Shown here one piece after another: positions 36,501-49,402 of a stretch of 64,000 nucleotides of DNA. The notes under the pieces were generated by a model. It did no database searches. It saw only the letters and a list, made by a program, of their open reading frames with translations, and was not told the origin of the DNA. The stretch lies in assembly GCA_016946835.1 (NCBI GenBank), contig JACVTC010000116.1, forward strand, positions 105,001-169,000, read 5' to 3'. Position 1 is the first letter of the stretch. Each line of letters opens with the position of its first letter. A program made the translations under genes and the position numbers. The DNA comes from Neocallimastix lanati (nom. inval.) (taxonomy: Eukaryota > Neocallimastigomycota > Neocallimastigomycetes > Neocallimastigales > Neocallimastigaceae).

Positions 36501-39500
36501 TAATACTGATAAAACAGGATTTTTGGATTGAAATAGTAACTTTTGTGGTAATAAAGAATTATTAGTAATATCAATTGGAACATAACCTTTTTCAAAAATA
36601 GATATATTTTTGAAATCTATGATACCATTTGGTTCAATTTGTATACCCACAGAAGTAATTCTTCCTTTCAATAATATTGGTAATGGACATTTAATTTTAC
36701 CATAAATATATGTTAATACTACTGGTATTTCAAAAAATTCATCTACTAAATTTTGATTTAAATTTATTTTCTTTTGAACTTTGATTTTGAACCATATAGA
36801 AAATGGTTCATTTGGTTGAGCAAAGGCAAATTGAGGACTGAATTCAAATGATTCAATAAATGGTGGTAATGATTGTATATAAAATTGACTTGGTTTTGAA
36901 ATATTTATACCCATATTTCTGAAAAAACTAATATCAATATCATTTAATAAATCTCCATTATTATTATAAAATTTATCATTTGCAAGAGCAACTGTAAATT
37001 TTAATGCAATATTTGATTCGTTTTTAATTTGAACTCTATTTCTATAGACGCTTCCAGAAACACAAAGTTTAAAATCTAATACATTATTATCAATAAATAT
37101 AGGAACTTCTAAAGCATGACCTATACATTTTATATATATGGGTTTTGTGTTTTCATTATCAAATTCAATGATAAATACTTTTACATGTTCTTTTGATTTA
37201 AGTGATACATTATCAATTAATGATCCACTAGGAGGATGTATTTCATATGGTGGAGAGTATTTAATATTTATAAATATATTAGAAGCTTTAACTAAAGATC
37301 CTTCTGAGTTCTTTGTTACTGAAAATAAAGGTTCTCTCTTATATATATCATCTTCATATAATTCACTTGAAGTAGAATTAACAATTTCTAAATTATTGGA
37401 ATTATCATTTGATAATGAATTTTCTTTAATTATCAAATCATTCGCTATAGTTATGTCACTTTTTGAGAGTTCATATGAATCTTTATTACTTTCTTTATGT
37501 ACTTCATTTTCACTATTATCATTGTTACCATTATTTTCATTGAAATTATTATTAGCGTTATTTTCACTATTTATGATATTTTCATTATTTTCACCATTTT
37601 CATTATTTTCACTATTTTTATTATTTTCATCATTTTCATTATTTTCATTATTTTCATCGTTTTTAATATATTCATTGTCTTCAATATATTTGTTGTTTTC
37701 GTTATTTTCTTTATTATTTTCATTATTGATATTTTCTAATATTTCGTCATTATCTAGTGGTCTTATAGTATATTTTGTATCTAATGCTCCTTTATTTCCG
37801 ATTTCTATTAACTTGTTAACATAACCGCCTGATATGCATTTTCCAAAATGTATTTCTATTTCATTTTCATTTATTTGTTGATTAGATATATGACTCTTTT
37901 TTTGTTCACTATTACTCGCATAGAATGATTGAGAATTATTATAATATCTACGAATAGGTTTTCCATTAATAGAAATAATTTTAGGAATACACTTTTTAGA
38001 AAAACAATTTATTGGAATTTTAAATATTCCACCATAAGCGGCTTCGAAATTAATACTAGAATTTATAATATCTTCATTAAAACCATTTGGACAATTAAAA
38101 GTAATTTCAATTTGACATGTCATACCGGCAGACATCATACCTTGTGGTTTATATTGAACTTCAAAATATGATGCTATTTCAATTGGTAATGGAATTAACT
38201 TAAAGGTATTTACTCTACCAGAAGTATTTGTTAATAATATTTTTTTAATATATTTTTTTCCAGATTCAAAATCATTAAATGTAAGGCTTAATGGCTTTGA
38301 TGAAAATGGTAAAATATTTTTATCATACTGAACAAAATTTTCATTTAACTCTGTGTTATTATTAACATTAGGTAATTGTACATGAACTCTTTCTGTATTA
38401 TTAATTGAATTTAGTTTATCATAATCAAGTACATTTTCATTTGTATTCGATATATCTAAATCATTGTGAAATCTAATTTCTTTTTTCAAATTTGTTGTGG
38501 ATTCTTTATTTTTTAATGATAAATTATTTTCTATATCAATAAATTGAATTTCCTTCTTTTCTTTAATATTTTTTGAAGAGTGAGAACTATTACTATCCGT
38601 GTTATCATTAATAAAATAGCTATTTTTATCATTATTAAAAATAACTTTTTTTTCTGTTTGAGCTTCATTCTTATATTCATTATTATTATCACTTAATTCA
38701 TTTGAATATTTATTTAAATCGTTTTTATGGGTTTCAATTAATTTTGAATAGTACATATCTTTTTTTCTATTATTAATTACGTCAATAAATTTTAATTTAT
38801 TTTTATTTTTTTCTTCGTTTTGTTCTTCATTAATTATTTTTTTAATAATATTATTGTTATTAATATTATGATGAATTTTTTTTTTTTTGATATCATCATC
38901 AATAATAAATCTTTTTGATTCTATATATTTTAATGGATTATCTAATTGAAATTTATATTTAGATATTTCGGGTAATGGGTATTTTGTTTTTTTCATATTT
39001 TGCTTTTTTATATATATTTCATTACTTAATAAATTAAGAGCTTCAATTTTCCTACTAATTTCTTTAGTTTTTTGCTTTTCATTTTTAATATTTTCAATTT
39101 GTTTCTATTATATTTTTTTCAATATTCAAATTTGTTTATTTAAATTTATTATATATAATATAAAAACATATAAATAAATAAAAAAAAAAGAAAACATCAA
39201 ATTTATATATATATATATATCTTTATTATTTTTTTATATCCTTCAATAATTACCTTGTCTTTTACTTTTAAAGCTCTTATATATGCTTCTTTTCTCTTTT
39301 TACTCATTTTTTTCTCTTCTTTCAATGATTTTAATTTTTCTAAATATTTTTCATCTTGTTCTTTTCTCTTTTTTAGTTTTTCATTTTTTATTAACATTAA
39401 ACATGTATAATGTTCTATTTTTGATAATTTTTTGGATATCATTACCATTTCTTTTAATCGTTCTTTTTCTAATTCATTAACTAAGTAATCAAACTTTTGA

Positions 39501-41012
39501 ATCTTTTCATATTCAAGAGTAGATATACCCAATTGATAAGCTATTTGAGTTCTTTTTTCATTTAATATATCGATTAGTTTCTTGGATAATAATAACATTT
39601 CAAATTTATCTTTATAATTAATATACATAGTTCTATAATTAACATCAGTTTGTAATTCATTTGTTAAAGGTACTTTTAATTTATATGCATTATTTATATT
39701 ATAATCAAAATCCTTAAACGTATCACTAACTTCCAATTCTGGAAATTTTTTCTTCGCATATTCACATAATTTTATTGTACAATTAACGTAGTCAATTAAT
39801 AATGTATTTGCTGTTTTCTAATATATTAATTAAAAAATAAGAAAAAATATTCAAATATTAATATTAATAATCTAATATTAATATATATAAATCTTTATAA
39901 AATAATTAAAAAAAATTAACCTGAATATCATTTATATCATTTGTAATTTCATTAAATAATGTCTCATTTTCTTTAAGATTATCCTTTTTTTCTTTAATTT
40001 CTTTTTTCTGAACAAAAAATTCCTTTTCTAAAACTTTTTCATTAAAATTTTCAAGTTTGTCTGTTTTTTCTAAACTGTAATTATTTTTAAAATCCATATA
40101 CTTTTTTAATATTTTTTTCCAACTTTTTTCAAAAGATTCAACATTAATTTTTTTTAAATATTTTGGCATTGTATTATCATTATTATTTTTAAATTTTAAT
40201 TTAGAATCTTGGTAAATTTTATCATTACTTAAATTATTATTATCTTCATTTTTATTATCTCTGGTATTATTATTATTTTTTATATTTTCATTATTTTCTT
40301 CATTATCGATATATTCATTATTAAAAGTATTCATCAAATTTTCATTATCACTCTCATCTTTATTTGCTTTAAAATAATTGTCTAAAATTTGATCTAATCT
40401 TTTATTGTTTTCTAATTTCAATTTAAATTCATGACGTATTCTTTGATCCGGATCATCTATATTATAAGCATCGGTATTATTTTCATCAATTATACGTAAG
40501 TCTTCTTTACTCTGGAAATAACCGGGAAATAAATTTTTATCATTATATATAAAATTAAATATTTCATCATTATTATATAATTCAGTCCACTGTTCATCAT
40601 CAATTTCATTCATTTCATTTTCATATTGATCTTGATCGAATAAATTACTTTCATCATCACTACTAAATATCCAAGGATTACTTGGAAAACTATCATTATC
40701 ATGGTCATCATCAAATGGATAGTAAATATCTTCACGACTTTCAAAGTTCTCATATTCATTTGGAAAATAGTAATTGCTATTATAATTTTTTAAATTAAAT
40801 ACTTCTGTATCTAGTAATTTATTTTTTTCAATTACAGAATTATCCTTGATCCCTTCTTTTTCATTATTATCTAAAATTTCAATAGTTTCATTATATTCAT
40901 CGTTATTATTCACATTACTGTTTTCTTTGCTCATTATAGGCTCATCCCTAATAATATCATTGCTGTCTTCATTATTGTTATTACTAATATTATTTTCCAA
41001 TTCTGTTTCCAT
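33597..41012 (-). CDS. Large ASH-domain ciliary protein (CFAP74-like)
   Basis: Three exons on the minus strand, 41012-39921, 39817-39254 and 39104-33597, all phase 0, give 2387 residues. Residues 1-~300 are acidic and Asn-rich. About 300-640 is predicted coiled coil (KNEKQKTKEISRKIEALNLL). The remainder is a chain of ASH/MSP-type beta-sandwiches, for example SKPLSLTFNDFESGKKYIKK, ISIFEKGYVPIDITNNSLLP, SIVNFGNVLLNSESICDIPF and IEFNDIMLGEIGTQTLTINN. Asn/Glu tracts interrupt them at about 37500-37740. ASH domains occur in axonemal and centrosomal proteins. An N-terminal coiled coil followed by many ASH domains best recalls CFAP74 of the central-apparatus C1d projection, but HYDIN- or CFAP47-like relatives cannot be excluded. 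EFHC and LRRC45 genes follow upstream on the same strand. Confidence 0.75.
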
Positions 41013-41271
41013 TGTTCTTTAAATTCATAATTATAATTTTATCATAAGTTGTAATTTTGTTTATATTTAATAATTGAAAATGAAATGGAAAATCTATAAA
41101 CTTTAAATATTTTAAAATGAATTTTATAGTCTATAAAATTATAATAACTTTAAAAAGCAAATTTTTTTATTATTTATTTTAATTCTTTTTTCTCTCTTTT
41201 ATACATATATATATTTATTATACATTACTCATTTAATATTATTTAATATTATTTCACAATTTATCATATTA

Positions 41272-41700
41272 TTTCATTTTTTATTGTATTTTATTTTTAT
41301 TAATCTTTCACTTATTTTATTTTTTTATTGTATTTTATTTTTATTAATCTTTCACTTATTTTATTTTTTTATTGTATTTTATTTTTATTAATCTTTCACT
41401 TATTATATTTTTTTTATTGTATTTTATTTTTATTAATCTTTCACTTATTTTATTTTTTTATTGTATTTTATTTTTATTAATCTTTCACTTTTTTTATTTT
41501 TTTATTGTATTTTTATTTTTATTAATACTACACTTATTTTATTTTTTTATTGTATTTTATTTTTATACTACACTTATTTTATTTTTTTATTGTATTTTAT
41601 TTTTATACTACACTTATTTTATTTTTTTATTGTATTTTATTTTTATACTACACTTATTTTATTTTTTTATTGTATTTTATTTTTATTAATACTACACTTT
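41272..41700 (-). repeat. 40-47 bp minisatellite related to the compound satellite
   Basis: About ten units. The first half has ATTAATCTTTCACTTATTTT plus TTATTGTATTTTATTTTT; the second half has ATACTACACTTATTTTATTT with shorter 40-bp units. Reverse complemented, AATAAGTGTAGTATTAATAA resembles the AATAGTGAAG...TATTAATAAAAAT word of the 19.6- and 62.4-kb arrays. It lies just upstream of the ASH-domain gene's start. Confidence 0.8.
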
Positions 41701-41770
41701 TTTTCTAAAAAACTAAATTTTTATTATTTATTTTATTATATAATAAACTTTTATCATTCTTAATTCTATT

Positions 41771-41801
<31 letters not shown>

Positions 41802-42073
41802 TTCTATTATTTGAAATTACAATATTTTATACATATATATAATATTTATTACATTAAACACAAATATTTATAATTTAAATGAAAATGAACAATTAAAATA
41901 TAAAAAAATTAAATATAATAAAACTTTTACATAAATGATTGACATAATTTTAAAGATCGAAAAAACAAAAACAATAAAAAAAAAAAATTAATTATGATAA
42001 ATAATATGAATAATTATATATTTATTTATTTATTTGTTTGTTTATTTATTTGTTTATTTGTTTATTTATTTAT

Positions 42074-44155
42074 TTATTTATTTTCGTTTGATTCATTTGC
42101 CTTTGGGAACATTTGTGGATGATTCTTCATGAAATTAATTGCAAATTCATCAGCTCCGACAATTAAAAATGGATGTGACCACAATACAACTTGTGCCCCT
42201 ATTATATATATATTAAATTAGTTAATTTTTAATTTTTAACTCAAAACCTTTAAAAAAAATAATAAAAAATTGTCTAAACTATATATTTTATTACCAATAT
42301 AAAAGTCTTCTGGTTTATAAGTGTCTGGATTTGCTGGATTATTTGGCTCTTTTTTTACAGGATTACGTTCTATATTTTTTAATAAAAGTTAATTACGTAA
42401 ATTTGAATAATATTTAATTAAATATATAAGATGTTTATTAATTCTTATATATATATATTTAATGTAAATATTATTTACCTAAAAATTTAGTATGAATTAT
42501 TCCACTATTTCTTTGTTGTGGTTCATATACACTAATTGTATCATCTTCTAAGTGATAAGTAATAATAAATCTTCTATCAATATCTAATTGCTTATCTGTA
42601 TTTAAAACAGCAAGATATCTTAAAATTACTTTTTCCCATGTAATGAATTTTTGGAAATTTTTTACAACAGGTTTTTCAATTAAAGGAGATGCTGGGGGTA
42701 TTACGTATGATTCATCTTCTACATTATCATATTGTTCGAATTCTACATTATCCAGCATTCTAATACCATATCTTTCATAATAATAATTACGAGTAAATTC
42801 ATCACAATCACAAATTACAATTTTTCTATTATATACATCTAATGTAATACCAATACCAAGATCATAATCTCTGTAATATTCATTTGTTGGTGATTCTTTA
42901 CATTTTTCCATATTAATGTCTTGTAATACAACTTTTTTTGGTAAACTTGATCTTTTAAGAAATTGAGTTGATTCAATACGACCCGAATTATGTGGGAAAT
43001 GTTCTAAAATTTCAATAGTATCATCCGATAAATAATAATGTAAAGTCTTTTATAATAATGATTTTTTATTATTTATATCATCAAAAATTCATTTTTATTA
43101 ATATTTATTTATTATATATATTCATAAAATATAATATATAATATATTTAAAATATATTTTATTAGGTATTAATTATTTTTAAATTTTATATTAATATATA
43201 CCAATTTACGTTTATCGCCAAATGCTGTATTTCTATCATCCCATATACAATAGAAACGTAAAACATGCCTATCATTTTCGAGGAACTTTCTAAATGAAAG
43301 ATCTGCCTTGTATGGACGTTTTGGTTTTATCCTTATATGTAGATTAAAGAAATTTTAATAAATATATAATATTAATATTATATAAATATATCAATAAAAT
43401 TAATTATTAAATACCTATTTAATTCATCCTTTCTATTTTCAGAGAACGGATCACTTGGATAATCTGAATTTGGTGGAACTTGAACACCCAAATTTGTTAA
43501 GAAACTCTATTTATTTGAAATTTTTTAAAAAGTTATTAATGAAACTTTAATAATTTGTAAAAATGATATATTTCTATCAGGCATAAGAAAAATACATACA
43601 CGTGTAAATTCATCACAACCAATTACAACAAAATCTCTTGAATAAATCTTTAATACTTTTCCAACATTAAAATCAAGAACTGTGTAATGTTGATTCTTTG
43701 GACCATCAGGTAAAGGAACTTTATGTCTCCTTAAAAAATCAGCTATTGAAAGAAAGAAAATAAAAAGTTTAATTATTTGTAATATAATCATGATTAATAA
43801 TATGTAATAATTAATTATTATATTTAATTAATATAATTTACATTGTGGAATTCCACTATTTAAAATTTTTGGCTCAATAATATGAACTGAATCATCTTCA
43901 AGGTAGAAATAAATAATTACTCTATATTTTTATTAATTAATTATTAATACAGAATTTATATATATATATATATAATAAATCATAGTTGAATAAATTTCTA
44001 TATACTTTCTAATACGATAACGTTCATCTCTTCTTTCATGTACATCTTCAATGAAATATGCATAAAATCTTAATACCTTTTTTTCGGTATATGATATTAA
44101 AATTATAATAATTAATTAAATTATTCCTTATTAAATTTATTAAAAATTTTTTATC

Positions 44156-44193
<38 letters not shown>

Positions 44194-44654
44194 CTTTTCT
44201 ATCGAATGCAATCCATGCTGGTATGCTTTCAGTTCCTTCACTTTTTGGATATGCAGAAATAGATGTCTTAACATTATCTTGTTCAACAAATGGTAATGGT
44301 ATACCACCTTTGAATATTTATGGCATCATTAATATAATTTTATATTAATATTCCATTTATATTTTTGTGGTAGTCATTTATTATTATTATTATTTTTTTT
44401 TTTAATTAAAAAAAATATATATATATATATATTAAGTAATATTATATAACTATACTATTCAATAACTTATTATAATCATTATTTTAATATCCTTTACCAA
44501 TTCCAGGTTTATTCTCGTTAATTATACGAATATCATTTTTTTTATCGAAAGCATGAGATTTCCTAAAATTTGGAAGAAATTTTCTACTTAACTCAAAATT
44601 ATTTCCTGGAAGAAGTGGGAGACTATCTTGTAACTTCTGATATGTAGGATCCAT
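42074..44654 (-). CDS. EFHC-type triple-DM10 protein of doublet microtubules
   Basis: Ten exons: 44654-44498, 44307-44195, 44076-44006, 43921-43842, 43742-43600, 43506-43415, 43331-43202, 43046-42479, 42369-42295 and 42198-42074. They give 517 residues with every phase agreeing. The N-terminus carries the EFHC hallmark LPLLPGNNF. Three DM10 domains follow: first [14 protein letters not shown]...[17 protein letters not shown]...VIGCDEFTR, second [12 protein letters not shown]...[14 protein letters not shown]...[13 protein letters not shown], third [13 protein letters not shown]...[15 protein letters not shown]...[18 protein letters not shown]1/2 and algal Rib72 are luminal proteins of doublet microtubules near the protofilament ribbon. 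Human EFHC1 is about 640 residues and has a C-terminal EF-hand; this protein stops right after DM10-3 and has none. The ATG at 44654 is the first in frame. Confidence 0.93.
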
Positions 44655-44712
44655 TAATTTATACACATATATATTATAATTATTATTATTATTTTTATTA
44701 TTTTTATTATTT

Positions 44713-44746
<34 letters not shown>

Positions 44747-45272
44747 TTCTTTTTTACTTTTTTTCAATTAATAAAATAAAATTTTTCTATAATCAATATA
44801 AAATTATTTCAAAAACATCTTATCTAAAAGTTTAAACTATAAAAAATAAATATCAATTAAATGGTTTATGAAAATTTAAAATATAGTATAATAAAATATA
44901 TATATATACATTTAATTCGTATTATATTGTTATTTATTATTGTATAACCATAATATTTTTAAAAACTTTAAATCATAAAAAATAATTTCACTTCTAGAAT
45001 TTTTATTGATTTAATAATTAAAATTTTAAAATTAATATATTTATAATATGTTACTTAATTATATATAATATATAATATATTATATTTATTTATTTTATTT
45101 ATTTATTTATTTATTTATTTATAAATTATTTTTTTTTTATAATATTAAGATTATTAAATTATTTCGGGTATATATTATTTTATTTATAATTATAATAATT
45201 TATATATAAGATTAATAAATTATATAGAGTAGTAATATATTATTTAAATATATTTTTAAAAATATTTATTAT
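44655..45272. other. AT-rich spacer between EFHC and LRRC45-like genes
   Basis: About 620 bp with a T homopolymer at 44716-44745 and a TTTA run at about 45087-45121. No gene was recognised. Confidence 0.55.
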
Positions 45273-47018
45273 TTATTTGGAATTAGATGTTATTTTTTTT
45301 GGGCTTTTATGTAAACATTGAAATATAGATGTCTCTAATTCTTTCATCCTTAATGATTCTTTTTCATGCAAGTTTTTAATATCATCTTCTTTTCTTTTAA
45401 TGTCAGTTTTTAATTTAATTATAATCTCTTGATTTTGATTTAAATTATCATTTAATATAGATATTTCATTTTGATATTTAACCTCTCTTGCACGAAAATC
45501 ATCTTTAATTTTTTCTATTTCAACTTTCATGTCATATTCAATATTTTTAAATTTTACTTTAAAATTATTAATTTCATTCAGCATTGACATCATTTTTTCA
45601 TTTAATAATTCTAATTTTTTCTTTTTATTTGTTAATTCCAAATCTAATTTTTCAATTATTTTTTCCTTTTCATTTGATTTATTTTCTTGTTGAATTAATT
45701 CTTGATTATATTGTTTTTTAAGAAGTTCTATATTACTCTCATAACTTTCTTTTTGTTTTTGAAATTCTTTAACTTTCATAAGAATAATTCTAATCTTGTT
45801 ATCCTATATTATTTTATAATTTCAATATATATTTATCAATATTTTTTTTTTTTTTAATTCTTATTTTTAAAGAAAAAAAAAAAAAAAAGAAAAATTAAAA
45901 TTTCAATTTATTATACTTACAATATTGTTTTTCATCTGATTTTTGAGACATTCTTTTTCGTTTTCTGATTTAACTTTTAAACTTTTTAATTTATTTTCCA
46001 TCATTTTAAGAGTCTATATAATTTATTATGTAACAATTATATATATTATTATCTCTCTAAAGTATATATATTAATAAAGAAAATTTTAAATATTATTATA
46101 TTTTACTTACTTTACAAAGAAGAATTTTTTCTCTTTCTAATTCGGAAATATTATTAGTATACTTTTCAATATCTTTAATATATTTATTTTCTAATTCATA
46201 TTCATTATCTTCGAATTTTTTTGCATATTGAATATCTAAATTACATAATTTATCTAAAATTAATATTAAATAAATATAATTTATTTACTGTTAGATAATT
46301 TTATCAAAAAAAAAAAAAAAAAAAAAAAAAGATAAAATTTAGTTATTATTTTTTTGTTAATAGTAAAACCTTCAAATTGTTTAAGGATTGAATCTTCTCT
46401 TTTCCTCATATATTCCATTTCTTCATTCAATTTTTCATTTTCTTTTGAAAAAAATATTAATTTTTGTTTTAAATTTTCAATAGTTTTTATGTAATTTTCA
46501 TGTTCCTTATTTAATAATTCTATTTCTTCTGGATTTAGATAAACCTAAAATTTAATTATGAAAATGTAATATATTATATATTTATTATCAATGACTTTAT
46601 TTAAAATTACTTTATTTAACAAATTACTAACATTATCGTCATGAAATTTCATTCTTGATTTTAAAAATTCATTTTCTTTCATTATTTGTGTTATTTGTGA
46701 TATTAATTCAGGAGAAAGAATTTTATTTGGTAAGCATATATCACTATTAATAGAGCTAACTTCTGATATATCCTCTTCTTTTATGTTTTCATTTTGATTT
46801 TCAAAAGCGGAATTTAAATATATATTATTATCTAAGGGTTTTATATCACTATTACTTGAAGAATTGGATTTAGAATAGCATTCTTCGTTACTTGTATTGC
46901 TTTGATCCACAACTTTTTCATTATAATATTTATTATCAGTATAATTATTATTTTTGTTATTTTTTAAACTCTCATTGCTACTATTGTTTACGTCACTAAA
47001 ACTAACATTGGAATTAAA

Positions 47019-47084
<66 letters not shown>

Positions 47085-49402
47085 GTTGTTGTTGTTGTTG
47101 TTGTTGTTGCTGTTTATATTGACATTATTAATGCTTTCATTATTATTTTTATATTTTTTGCTGTTCTCATTATTACTATTATTGTATGTTATCTCATTGC
47201 CTATTATATCTAGTTTTAAATATAAATTAAATTATATCTTTAATATTTTTTAATTATAAATATTAATATATTTATTTATAAATATTATTACTTTCAATGT
47301 CATTATTATTATTATTATTAACAATATCTTTTAAATTTTCATAAATCGAATTATTTCTGTTATTTAATTCATTATAATTATACTTTTCTTGATTTTCATA
47401 ATGATGATAACCATCATAATTATTATTGTATTGATTTATCTTATCATTCATTGAGTTTTTATTAAAATTATTATCTATTAATTAAAATTTCATTAAAATA
47501 TTAGATAAATATTAAATAAATAAATTTTAATATTTTTATATGAATGAAATAGTAAAAAAAAGTTCTTACAATATAAATTGTCTGAAAATAAATAGTTATC
47601 ATTAAAATCTTTGTTAAAATTGTATTTATTATTTAATGTTTTATCATTGGCTTTTAATTTACTTTTTCTGTCTGAATTTAAACAGAATGCAAGAAAATCA
47701 TCAATTGAAATATTTACCAGAGATGATAGCTGTTTAATAAAGTCATCAATTGTTTCTGATTGACTGAGATCAAAATCTGAATATTGTTTTTCATTTTTCT
47801 TTTCTGTAATTTCTTCTTCTTTCATTTTATCAATTTTTCTTTTAATTTCAGAACTTGATAAAATGTCGTTTTCATTATCTGAAATATCTGAAAACATTTT
47901 TTTATCATTACTATTGAAACTATTGTTTTTGTAATTATTATTTTCTGACTTATAGTTTGAGGCTAAATCTGTACTTGAATCTATATTAATATCAAATGGA
48001 TCATCAGAAATTTTCGAAATATTGGATTTATTATCATATGCTGAAATTTTTTTTTTATTATCATTCTTTATGTTTTCTTTATTTTCCGAATAATTCTTTT
48101 CATTTTTATTTTTTATATTTAGTAGTTTTTGCTCTTTGTGTTTTTTAACAATATTTAAATTTTTATAATTAATCATTTTCTAATATTTTAAAATAAAATT
48201 TTATTTATAATTTTTAAATACTTTACCTATTTTTTTTAATATACTTGAATCAATATTATTTCCAAATAAATCTAACTCTCTTAAAGATTCATGAGGTAAA
48301 TAACCTAAAATATATTTTGCGAAAGAGTTTCCAAATTTATTATATTTTAATCCTAAAATTTTTGTTTTATAATATTATTTAATATCAAATATTAATAAAA
48401 ATTTGTCCTTTGACATAATAATTCTTATTATTAAATAATATATATATATATACCAATTTTCCTGATTGATTTATTTTTTTTTAGAAATTTAATAAATTCT
48501 ACTGCCCCTTCAGAGGTAATATTGTTATGATTTAATACTATTTCTTTCAAAGTTCTGTTTCTAATTAAAGCTAAACCAATTTTTTTCATATTATCGATAT
48601 CAGTACCAAAAAGATTTTCTTCTAAATTTAATCTATAAAAAAATATGAATATCTGTTTATTATAGTTATCTTTTAAACATTATATTATATAATAATATAA
48701 GTAAATAAATAGATTACGTTGTAATAGTTTTATTAGTGGTTATTATTTCAACAATATCTTCTATATTTTCTTTCCTTTTTTTTTTTTTTTTTTATTATTA
48801 TTATTATAAAAGTAAAATAGATATCAATATTAAATACATATATTAATTTTAATTGTTATATTAATACTTATGTTAAATTAGTATTACTTTAAATGATTAT
48901 TTTTTAAATAAAGTTCTTTTATAAAATTATTTGTCGATAAAAGTTTTGCAATTTTCGAAAATCCTCTTGTACTAAATGCAAAATAGCACTGAGAAAGATA
49001 TAATTTATCTATTTTTGTTTGATCATTTATTAAATCCCATAATATTTTAATTTTCTAGTAAAAATTTGTAATATATATATTAATAGTATTTAATAAAAAA
49101 AATTTATTAATTTAAAAATACTATATTTATACAATTTGGCCAAAATTTCCTCCATTAAATATAATATAAATACAAATAATTTTTATCTAAACTAATACCT
49201 TTTTCATAATATCAATTTTTTCTTGAGAAGACATTTTTTTGAATTGAGTTGAAAGAGTCCATTTGATCATCATTTCATGAACATCATTATTATGAGACTG
49301 ATCCAATAACAAGTTCATATTTATTGGATTTATATTATATTTATCACATAATTTTAAATAATGTGAATTATAATCCAGTTCACCCTCATAATTACTACTC
49401 AT
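45273..49402 (-). CDS. LRRC45: LRRC45-like LRR and coiled-coil centrosomal protein
   Basis: Twelve exons: 49402-49199, 49054-48888, 48774-48718, 48632-48454, 48352-48227, 48133-47570, 47474-47292, 47209-46632, 46544-46370, 46253-46111, 46013-45921 and 45803-45273. They give 999 residues with phases agreeing throughout. The start HYLKLCDKYNINP resembles human LRRC45 SYSRLCRESGAEP. RI-type leucine-rich repeats (~65-245) include KIDKLYLSQCYFAFSTRG, TLKEIVLNHNNITSEGAVEF and SLRELDLFGNNIDSSIL. The human NNIPGDVLRAVEQ junction matches NNIDSSILKKIEQ here, which fixed the exon 6 acceptor. Residues ~250-640 are a Ser/Asn-rich insert with a long poly-Asn run. A coiled coil (~665-985) and a short SPKK tail finish it. 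LRRC45 is a centrosome-linker and basal-body protein in animals. The open frame extends 18 bp upstream of 49402 without an ATG. Confidence 0.82.
47023..47111 (-). repeat. Poly-Asn coding microsatellite
   Basis: About 29 AAT/AAC codons in a row inside exon 8 of the LRRC45-like gene, first AAC then AAT in the coding direction. Confidence 0.9.

Noticed and set aside
48134-48180. Alternative acceptor for LRRC45-like exon 6 at 48181 with a downstream ATG
   Set aside because: Joining there breaks the phase and runs into a stop. The acceptor at 48134 keeps the frame and restores the NNIDSSILKKIEQ match to LRRC45.
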